DNA from: Flavobacterium sharifuzzamanii
GTDB taxonomy: Bacteria > Bacteroidota > Bacteroidia > Flavobacteriales > Flavobacteriaceae
Length of the DNA stretch: 64,000 bases
Reading direction: 5' to 3'
Assembly: GCF_003254585.1 (NCBI RefSeq)
Contig: NZ_QJGZ01000037.1
Coordinates: forward strand, 1 to 64,000
Positions 57,901 to 64,000 of the stretch are shown here, piece by piece; position 1 is the first letter of the stretch, and every line of letters begins with the position of its first letter. The position numbers were made by a program, and so were the translations under genes. The notes beneath the pieces were generated by a model, which worked only from the letters and a program-made list of their open reading frames with translations, did not search any database and had not been told where the DNA came from.

Positions 57901-60900
57901 CGATTTCTTATAGCTTCCGTTATAATTATAGTCGTTTATGGCTAATATATTCCAATCATTTTTTGTAAATTGATCTAAAGAACTATCATACATTGAAGCC
58001 AAAATTTCAGCTTCATTTTTGGTGTCTTTTGATTTTAATTTAAATGACCAGTTTTCTGGACTTCCAGGCTGTATTTTACTCCTAAATGTTTCTACATTAA
58101 ATTCTAATTTAGGTGTAATAGATTTTAATACAACTGCTACATCACTAAAAAAAACTTCGTTTTCAAAAATGCTTTGAAATCCGATTCTTAATATGTTGTA
58201 AAACTCGTTCTTTAGCGGAATTTTTATTGTCGTTTCGTTGTTTTCTAAATGAATAATTTTTTCAAAAAAGACTTTACTATCATAATTTCCAATTGTTGTA
58301 ATATAAAGTTCCGGAACTACAGAGGTTAATTTTAATAATACAAAACCATCTTTTTTTGCATCTTCATTTATCTGCACAACCGAAAATAATACGCTTGGAT
58401 TGACTTTCTCTTTGCTTTGTTTAATTTGGAATTTAGTTGTGCTTTCGATCAAATTATCAAAACTGTCTTTTGCTGAAAAGACAATTTTATAGTTTCCAGA
58501 TTTGTAATTTGAGATAAAATCTAATGCGATTTTTTTATCTTTTTCGGTATTTACTTTTTTCGAATACACTAAGATTTCATCTTCGTTGCTATATTCCTGA
58601 CCGTTTTGTTCGTACGGAAATAGTTTTTCAAAATCTTCATCAGATAATATTTGAATTTCTGGCTTAGGCCATACTCGCTTTTTGAATTTGCTAGGTAAAG
58701 GACTTATGAAATATATTTTAATTTCACCTTTCACAGCTAAAAATTCATCATTTAAATTGGTGCTTTTTAGAACAATTTCATTTTTATCTTTTGTATTAAT
58801 TTGAGGATTTATTACAGTTTCCAGAACCAAATCATGATATCCTACTTTTACATTTGTCTGTGCATCGTGAGTTTCTCCATTTATATCAGTTACTTGTGCT
58901 TCTATAAGATAATTGAAAACTGGAAGATCTTTTTTCGAACTTTCCTCAGAAGGAGTAGCAATAAAATCAATCGCAAAATTTCCTGATGCATCTGTTTTGG
59001 TTTCGCCCGTAACTAAAACTTCATTTGAATTTGATGAATAATAGTTTCTTGCGTAATAGCCTGCATATCGTGTAACTTTATAAGTAACTTTTGCATCAGA
59101 AATGGAACTTCCAGCAAAAGCTTTGGCGCTTCCTTTTACTTTTATGGATTGGTTTACTTTAAAAGTTTCTTTTTTAGGTTCAAAAGTGACTTCAAATTTT
59201 GGACGTTTATATTCTTCAACTCTAAAATAGGTTTGAGAATTTTCTAAGTCAACATGATCCCAAAACGGGTGATCGTTTTCTTTTTTATTATAAATAATAT
59301 CATTTTTCGAATTGTCAGATTCTTTAGCAGAAATTTCAAAAGAACCTGTTAAACCTGATTTTGGTAAAATAAATTCGCCAGAAAAAGAACCAAATTCATT
59401 GGTCGTTACATCAAATTTCTTGATTTCATTATAAGATGCATCTCTAAAAACGATTTTAAAAGAAGTTTGCGGAACAACGCTGGTTTTGTTTTTCTTCTTT
59501 TTAATAGCAATTCCTTTAAAATAAAGAGTTTGCCCCGGACGATAAATGGCTCGGTCCAAATAAAATTCGACTTTTCCTCTATAATCGTCATCTTCTTCAT
59601 TTTCTTCATTTTCACTTTTATTATAATCTACGCTATAATTGATGTAATCTTTGTGAATTAGAATACTATCGTTTGAAGTAAACAATTCAAGTGTATCACC
59701 CTTGAATTTTACATTTTTAGTATTGTAAAGTGCAATTCCATTTTTTCCTGTTTGAAAGGTGGCGCTATATGTTTTTATGGTAACATTTTCTAGAGGTTTT
59801 CCCGTTTTTCGATCTAAAACCTGATATTTTTCGATTTCATTTTCTTGAGAGGCAAGAACACTAATGTTTGATGAAGTTATAGTCTCATACGTATAAGCTT
59901 TTGTGTTTTTAATGTCAGAATTGCTTTCAAAATAAACTAAATAAGATCCAGTTTTTATATTAGGCAAAAGTATTTCGGTGGTATATTTAAAATAGTCTTT
60001 TTTGTTTATAAGCGAATACTCTTTTGTGTAAGAAGGTGCGTTTTTCAAAACAATGATATCTACCAAACTGTCTTTGTTAAGATTTCTTGTTTTAAAATCA
60101 AGAAGCAGTTTATGAGTTATTTTGTAAAATGAAACTTTCAAAGTATCTACATTTTTGTAATGAATAAACGCCCTCGCATTTTGTTCATTGTAAATGTATT
60201 TCTCCAGCTGAACATATAAAGATTTGGATAGAATGTTTGCTTTTCTTTGTATCGCAAGTTTATAAGCATTTGATCGATTATTTACTTTTATTATGCTGTC
60301 GAGAATTGCTATGGCCTCGATATTATTATTTGGCTTCAATTCTCTTGATGTTTCTCGATCAAGAATTGAGACTTTCTCCAATTGAATTTTTTGAATAAGC
60401 GAATTGTCTTTTACCGTTTTTTGAAAGCGAATTATGACATCAAGATATTCTTCATTGGAGAGATTTAATTTATTTTTTAAAAACTGAATGCGTTCCCATT
60501 GATTTTCTTGCTTTGGATCTATGGTTTCTTGTTTTTGGTATAATGATAATGCCAAACGTAAATCGTCATAAGCGACAAAGTCCAAATTAAGTTTTATGAA
60601 ATTGGCAGAGCTTCCTAATAAATCATTTTTGTACTTAATTATATCTTCTTGAGCAAAGCTGGTAGAATAAACTCTTAAACTATAAATGGCGATATTTTCT
60701 TTGATGATATAATCAAATAATTTTTCGCTTTTAAATTCTTCTAAAGTCGAATAGTCAAAAATCTGATCGTATTTTGAAAGCGGAGTATTTTTTAAAACAA
60801 GTTCATTTTCTAAACTCTTTTTTAAAATTAAATTGATTTGAGACGTAAAATTTACTGCTGTCCAGGTTAAAAAGTCATCATTTAGAATGTTGATATTTGT

Positions 60901-61266
60901 TCTATTTCGTATAGAATAATTATTTTGAATAAAATATTCATTAAGGCATTTTGCATAAATGAGATTCAAAATTGCTTTTGAAGGTATAGAAACTCGATTT
61001 ATATCGGTTTTTAGATTATTTAAGATTTTATTCTGAGCATTTTCATCAATAAGAAGCAAGTACTTTGAATGATAGAAAAAACATTTTATCATTTCAGCTT
61101 CATCTTTATCTGAAACGGCATCTTTATAGATTTTTTCAACTAATTCATTAGCTGACTTGGTTTTCCCTTCATTTTCAAAATCAATTACTTTTTCCCATTT
61201 CTTTTCATTTTGTTGCGCAAATACAGAGGTAGAGATAAATAATAAAACAAATAATATATTTTTCAT
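54985..61266 (-). CDS. Alpha-2-macroglobulin-family protein with SusC-like insert
   Basis: A 2093-residue protein with signal peptide MKNILFVLLFISTSVFAQ (no lipobox). A helical N-terminal region (to about 300) is followed by macroglobulin MG domains; the MG2-type segment YRPGQTLYFKGIAIKKKK lies near residue 575. At 1186-1260 there is a CarboxypepD_reg-like domain (SGIVTDNSGLALPGASIVVKG) followed by SEVVVTAYGIQKK (1264-1276), the plug-start signature of SusC/RagA proteins. The A2M domain follows, with the thioester site CAEQ at 1549-1552. Such proteins are thought to trap proteases in the periplasm, working with PBP1C in some bacteria. The insert is at the place of the bait region. Confidence 0.88.
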   Translation of the reverse strand: MKNILFVLLFISTSVFAQQNEKKWEKVIDFENEGKTKSANELVEKIYKDAVSDKDEAEMIKCFFYHSKYLLLIDENAQNKILNNLKTDINRVSIPSKAILNLIYAKCLNEYFIQNNYSIRNRTNINILNDDFLTWTAVNFTSQINLILKKSLENELVLKNTPLSKYDQIFDYSTLEEFKSEKLFDYIIKENIAIYSLRVYSTSFAQEDIIKYKNDLLGSSANFIKLNLDFVAYDDLRLALSLYQKQETIDPKQENQWERIQFLKNKLNLSNEEYLDVIIRFQKTVKDNSLIQKIQLEKVSILDRETSRELKPNNNIEAIAILDSIIKVNNRSNAYKLAIQRKANILSKSLYVQLEKYIYNEQNARAFIHYKNVDTLKVSFYKITHKLLLDFKTRNLNKDSLVDIIVLKNAPSYTKEYSLINKKDYFKYTTEILLPNIKTGSYLVYFESNSDIKNTKAYTYETITSSNISVLASQENEIEKYQVLDRKTGKPLENVTIKTYSATFQTGKNGIALYNTKNVKFKGDTLELFTSNDSILIHKDYINYSVDYNKSENEENEEDDDYRGKVEFYLDRAIYRPGQTLYFKGIAIKKKKNKTSVVPQTSFKIVFRDASYNEIKKFDVTTNEFGSFSGEFILPKSGLTGSFEISAKESDNSKNDIIYNKKENDHPFWDHVDLENSQTYFRVEEYKRPKFEVTFEPKKETFKVNQSIKVKGSAKAFAGSSISDAKVTYKVTRYAGYYARNYYSSNSNEVLVTGETKTDASGNFAIDFIATPSEESSKKDLPVFNYLIEAQVTDINGETHDAQTNVKVGYHDLVLETVINPQINTKDKNEIVLKSTNLNDEFLAVKGEIKIYFISPLPSKFKKRVWPKPEIQILSDEDFEKLFPYEQNGQEYSNEDEILVYSKKVNTEKDKKIALDFISNYKSGNYKIVFSAKDSFDNLIESTTKFQIKQSKEKVNPSVLFSVVQINEDAKKDGFVLLKLTSVVPELYITTIGNYDSKVFFEKIIHLENNETTIKIPLKNEFYNILRIGFQSIFENEVFFSDVAVVLKSITPKLEFNVETFRSKIQPGSPENWSFKLKSKDTKNEAEILASMYDSSLDQFTKNDWNILAINDYNYNGSYKKSSFGFGQVSTSIMYLNLPQNRLELFSEDTKLMSFGFDFNSKNNIYQKRLYQMQIAKKAKKPFNTKLISGIVTDNSGLALPGASIVVKGTRRSTQSDFDGYYEIDAKENEELEFSYIGNKTQSVLVGNRKFIDIVLTNDSSTLSEVVVTAYGIQKKANLSAAITTVSSNVIYEEDNTVYDINSVNKKALEELNQVKARKNLSETAFFLPNLKTDSQGKVSFSFTSPEALTAWKLRLFAHNKEAVSGYLQKNVVTQKELMLLPNFPRFFREKDTIVITTKISNVTAEAKTGIAALQLFDAVTMEPIDAKMLNADNIKNFTVPAYGNTTASWTVTIPEGLQGVQYKIVAKSGDFSDGEENIIPVLTNNMLVTESIPIWVRENSTKEYTFENLKNNNSTTLKNHQFTFEYTSNPAWIAIQSLPYLMEYEHECAEQTFARYYSNALATEVISSNPKIAAVFDEWRKKGKIKPKLEENEELKSIILAETPWLNDNQNEDEKRKSFAVLFDLEKMKTSQETTFEKLKKKQNSYGSFSWFEGGTGDDYITRHILAGLGHLSKLVKNQNLKIDEITKTAIPFIDGKFLQEHQKRAKFNKETNSLIWRWPYSNLHYLYSRSFYLEQYPLSDTLKKVTKLYLETAKKDWLDYSIYEKGLTALVLNRFGEKESAKKIIESLKENSSNNEDWGMYWIANKPGWYWYQAPIETQALLIEAFAEVTQDTKSVDAMKVWLLKNKQTKNWPTTRSTSEAIYALLLQGSDWLSVKDNTVIKLGDEKIMTKKLSENEKEAETGYIKLNWKTEEVKKEMATISVQNKSKIPGFGGVYWQYFEDLDKIKNNTGAVLSVSKELYLKKNTLKGDELQKITAGNSLKIGDLVTVRLIITSKEDVEYIHLKDMRASCFEPINVLSQYQYSDRLGYYMSTKDVATHFFFDQINKGTYVLEYDIRVNNSGEFSNGITTIQSMYAPEFASHTKGIRVKVQ

Positions 61267-61480
61267 AAGAGAGTTTTAATCTATAGATGATTAAATTTTA
61301 AAAAAGGTTGGGAAGACAGAAATACTTTTAAAAATAATTTTCGTACAAATTAATAATTTATTTCCAAAACCAAATAGAGCATTCTATATTTCATTATTTT
61401 TGAAGAATAATTACAGCGTTTTATTAGTTATTTGCTATTTCGATTAACCGATGAAACAGTTTAACGATTAAACATTTTAA
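61267..61480. promoter_or_regulatory. Divergent spacer with mpl leader dyad
   Basis: TATTTTTG at 61395-61402 is a candidate -7 box for mpl. GTTTAA-CGA-TTAAAC (61459-61473) is a perfect dyad 7 nt before the ATG. Words of the CGATTAA type precede it from 61441. Confidence 0.4.
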
Positions 61481-62836
61481 ATGAAAACACATTTCATCGC
61501 CATTGGCGGAAGCGCAATGCACAATCTGGCATTAGCATTACATAATAAAGGATACCAAGTTACAGGAAGTGACGATGCAATTTTTGAACCTTCAAAATCG
61601 AGATTGGAGAAAAAGGGAATTCTTCCGGCAGAAATGGGTTGGTTTCCAGAAAAAATCACTTCAGATATTGACGCAATTATTTTAGGAATGCATGCAAAAG
61701 CAGATAATCCTGAATTATTAAAAGCGCAGGAATTAGGTTTAAAGATTTATTCATATCCTGAATTTTTATACGAACAATCTAAAAATAAAACGCGTGTTGT
61801 AATTGGTGGTTCTCATGGTAAAACAACGATTACTTCAATGATTCTACACGTAATGCATTACCACAATATTGCGGTTGATTATATGGTTGGCGCGCAGTTG
61901 GAAGGTTTTGATACTATGGTGCATTTGACTGAAGAAAACGATTTTATGGTTTTGGAAGGAGATGAGTATTTATCTTCACCAATTGACAGACGTCCGAAAT
62001 TTCATTTGTATCAGCCAAACATCGCTTTGATTTCTGGAATTGCTTGGGATCATATTAATGTTTTTCCAACGTATGAAAACTATGTAGAGCAGTTTGAGAT
62101 TTTTATCGAGAAAATTACAAACGGCGGAATTTTAGTTTACAACGAAAATGATCCAGAAGTAAAACGTGTTTCTGAGGCAGCAACAAATCCGATTAGAAAA
62201 ATAGCTTATTCAACTCCAGAATATTCTGTAAACGATGGTGTAACTTTATTAAAAACTCCGGAGGGCGATATGCCAATTGAAGTTTTTGGAGCACACAACT
62301 TAAATAATTTGGCTGGAGCAAAATGGATTTGCCAAAATATGGGCGTTGATGAAGCAGATTTCTACGAAGCTATTGCAAGTTTTAAAGGCGCATCTAAACG
62401 TTTAGAAAAAATTGCTGAAGGAAAAGGAAAAGTAGCTTATAAGGATTTTGCGCATTCACCAAGTAAAGTGGCTGCAACAACAAAAGCGGTAAAAGAGCAA
62501 TATCCAAACAGAACTTTAGTCGCTTGTTTAGAATTGCATACTTATAGCAGTTTAAATGCGGAGTTTTTGAAAGAATATGAAGGTGCTTTAGAATATGCAG
62601 ATGTTGCTGTTGTTTTCTATTCTCCAGATGCTGTTAAAATTAAGCAATTGGAAGAAGTAACTTATGAGCAAATTGCTACTGCATTCAACAGAAAAGATTT
62701 AATTATTTATACCAATCCAGCTGAGTTTAAAGAATATTTGTTCAATTTAAATTTAGATAATTCTGCACTTTTATTAATGAGTTCTGGAAATTACGGAGGC
62801 TTAAACTTTGATGAGGTAAAAAGTTTGATTAATTAG
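61481..62836 (+). CDS. mpl: UDP-N-acetylmuramate:L-alanyl-gamma-D-glutamyl-meso-DAP ligase-like (Mpl)
   Basis: A 451-residue Mur-ligase-family protein. The N-terminal Rossmann part MKTHFIAIGGSAMHNLALALHNKGYQVTGSDD, the ATP site VIGGSHGKTTITSMI (about 107-121), ISGIAWDHINVFPTYENY and the C-terminal DFAHSPSKVAATTKAVKEQYPNRTL are typical of Mpl. It reattaches recycled murein tripeptide to UDP-MurNAc in the cytosol. The start follows a palindromic leader. It is followed by radC. Confidence 0.92.
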   Translation: MKTHFIAIGGSAMHNLALALHNKGYQVTGSDDAIFEPSKSRLEKKGILPAEMGWFPEKITSDIDAIILGMHAKADNPELLKAQELGLKIYSYPEFLYEQSKNKTRVVIGGSHGKTTITSMILHVMHYHNIAVDYMVGAQLEGFDTMVHLTEENDFMVLEGDEYLSSPIDRRPKFHLYQPNIALISGIAWDHINVFPTYENYVEQFEIFIEKITNGGILVYNENDPEVKRVSEAATNPIRKIAYSTPEYSVNDGVTLLKTPEGDMPIEVFGAHNLNNLAGAKWICQNMGVDEADFYEAIASFKGASKRLEKIAEGKGKVAYKDFAHSPSKVAATTKAVKEQYPNRTLVACLELHTYSSLNAEFLKEYEGALEYADVAVVFYSPDAVKIKQLEEVTYEQIATAFNRKDLIIYTNPAEFKEYLFNLNLDNSALLLMSSGNYGGLNFDEVKSLIN

Positions 62837-62906
62837 AATATTAGTCAATTAGATAATTTGCCGATTGTTTTTACAATCGGCTTTTTTATTTAAATCAGTA
62901 TTTTTT

Positions 62907-62940
62907 TTGAAAGATTTTTCTTCTTTTTTAAATATCTTCG
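62907..62940 (+). promoter_or_regulatory. Candidate promoter of radC
   Basis: TTG (62907-62909), 23 nt, TATCTTCG (62933-62940); one mismatch to consensus; ATG 18 nt later. Confidence 0.5.
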
Positions 62941-62958
62941 CTTCTTAAATTTATTATT

Positions 62959-63648
62959 ATGGAAGGAGGACATTTTGCTATAAAAAATTGGTCTGATGAT
63001 GACAAGCCTCGAGAAAAACTGATGCTCAAAGGAAAAGAGGCTTTGAGTGATGCCGAATTATTAGCAATTTTAATTGGCTCAGGAAGCCGCAATGAGTCTG
63101 CGGTTGCATTAAGTCAACGGATTTTGGCTAGCACAAAAAATCTAACTGCCTTAGGAAAGATGTCAATTTCTCAATTGATGAAATTTAAAGGTATAGGTGA
63201 AGCAAAAGCTGTTTCAATTGTTTCGGCTTTAGAGTTGGGTAGGAGGCAAAGAATAGAAGATGTTGAAAAAGTTAAAAAAATAACTTCAAGTAAAGCTGTT
63301 TTTGATATTATGCAACCCATTATTGGGGAACTTCCACATGAAGAATTTTGGGTGCTTTTTCTTAATAATTCTAATAAAGTAATTTCCAAATCTCAATTAA
63401 GCAAGGGAGGTATCGCTGGAACAATTGTAGATATACGTTTAGTTTTTAAATTGGCATTAGAAAATGGTGCTACAGGCTTGATTTTGTGTCATAATCATCC
63501 TTCTGGAAGTTTAGTTCCAAGTAGTGCCGATAAACAGATTACGAAGAAAATTAAAACAGCAGGAGAAATTTTAGATGTTAAAGTTTTGGATCATGTTATT
63601 ATAACTGAATCAAAATATTATAGTTTTGTAGATGAAGGAATTTTTTAA
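62959..63648 (+). CDS. radC: RadC-family (UPF0758/JAB domain) protein
   Basis: A 229-residue protein. An N-terminal helix-hairpin-helix part (KEALSDAELLAILIGSG, LMKFKGIGEAKAVSIVSALELG) precedes the JAB/MPN+ metalloprotease-like domain with the zinc motif GLILCHNHPSGSLVPSSADKQITKK. RadC is no longer thought to act in DNA repair directly; the biochemical role is unknown. It is followed 3 bp later by the HAD nucleotidase gene. Confidence 0.95.
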   Translation: MEGGHFAIKNWSDDDKPREKLMLKGKEALSDAELLAILIGSGSRNESAVALSQRILASTKNLTALGKMSISQLMKFKGIGEAKAVSIVSALELGRRQRIEDVEKVKKITSSKAVFDIMQPIIGELPHEEFWVLFLNNSNKVISKSQLSKGGIAGTIVDIRLVFKLALENGATGLILCHNHPSGSLVPSSADKQITKKIKTAGEILDVKVLDHVIITESKYYSFVDEGIF

Positions 63649-63651
63649 TAC

Positions 63652-64000
63652 ATGAATACCAATATTACCGACATCTTTTTTGATTTAGATCATACACTTT
63701 GGGATTTTGATAAAAACTCAGAAATGGCTTTTGATCGTATTTTTAAAAGTAAATATCAAGAAATCGTTACTCAAGATTTTATTAGAGAATATATTCCGAT
63801 CAATCAAGAATGTTGGAGATTGTATCAGAATGATAAAATTACGCATCAAGAATTACGTTATAATCGTTTGAAGTTTTCTTTTGATGCTTTGAATTATGTT
63901 ATTTCCGAAGAGAATATCTTGGAAATTGCCAATGATTATATTGAGTTTTTGACCGATAACAATTATCTCTTTGATGGGGCAATCGAAGTTTTGGAATATT
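63652..64000 (+). CDS. HAD-family noncanonical pyrimidine nucleotidase (YjjG-like), partial
   Basis: The gene starts at ATG 63652, 3 bp after the radC stop, and runs off the window with 116 complete codons. The N-terminus MNTNITDIFFDLDHTLWDFD holds the HAD motif DxDxT. WDFDKNSEMAFDRIF and the cap helices that follow match the YjjG/YfnB subgroup, which dephosphorylates noncanonical pyrimidine nucleotides. The downstream HAD motifs are beyond the window edge. Confidence 0.85.
   Translation, partial: MNTNITDIFFDLDHTLWDFDKNSEMAFDRIFKSKYQEIVTQDFIREYIPINQECWRLYQNDKITHQELRYNRLKFSFDALNYVISEENILEIANDYIEFLTDNNYLFDGAIEVLEY

Overview
The window looks like chromosome of a Flavobacterium-type member of the Bacteroidota. 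The support is low G+C content, promoters of the TTG-N17-23-TAnnTTTG class without Shine-Dalgarno boxes, a TonB-dependent receptor with a TonB/ExbB/ExbD system, an S46 dipeptidyl-peptidase, DUF6090-like and SusC-like sequences, and dense families of short intergenic hairpin repeats. No prophage, insertion sequence, CRISPR array or rRNA operon was seen. One tRNA, tRNA-Val(TAC), is present.

Layout. 0.3-13.9 kb is a loosely organised accessory region: a Crp/Fnr-like regulator, an orphan LpxA-like acyltransferase, a YdeI-like protein, an EamA exporter behind a foldable leader, an acyltransferase-3 protein, a membrane AraC-type regulator followed by a serine beta-lactamase-like hydrolase, two zincin-like secreted proteins, an extra adenylate-kinase-like gene, a ChaN/EreA-like protein, and MerR and XRE regulators. 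14.2-18.1 kb holds tRNA-Val, folC, exbB-exbD and a convergent tonB. 18.7-25.1 kb holds a Glu/Leu-type dehydrogenase, a chalcone-isomerase-like protein, acyl-CoA dehydrogenase, an M28 peptidase, an SDR, a four-helix-bundle gene framed by inverted repeats, and a SprT-like protein. 25.2-29.6 kb is a minus-strand envelope-lipid cluster: KAS III, methyltransferase, GT2, and an MlaE/MlaF-type transporter. 30.0-35.6 kb holds gcvP, a UbiA-like membrane protein, and a SRPBCC/TIGR01777 pair. 35.6-37.2 kb is a compact GbsR/MarR regulator plus three small membrane proteins, two of them paralogous, with a shared palindromic operator. 37.3-43.4 kb holds an NhaP antiporter, a SanA/YdcF protein, an M3 peptidase and purE-purK. 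43.7-54.8 kb holds a HEAT-like protein, a TonB receptor, a sugar-dehydrogenase-like lipoprotein, hpt, adk, a CNNM/CorC protein, obg, a beta-barrel protein and an S46 peptidase. 55.0-64.0 kb holds a giant alpha-2-macroglobulin with a SusC-like insert, mpl, radC and the start of a HAD nucleotidase.

The most unusual signals are non-coding. (i) At least seven word families (period 7-8 nt) sit between genes, mostly as long near-perfect hairpins, and one pair of arms frames the four-helix-bundle gene and supplies its start and stop codons. (ii) Four genes carry a -7 box exactly 4 nt before ATG, which predicts leaderless mRNAs. (iii) A large multi-stem leader precedes the EamA gene. (iv) The regulator cassette at 35.6-37.2 kb is the best candidate for a small undescribed system. 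Function assignments come from motif recognition only; no database search was possible.
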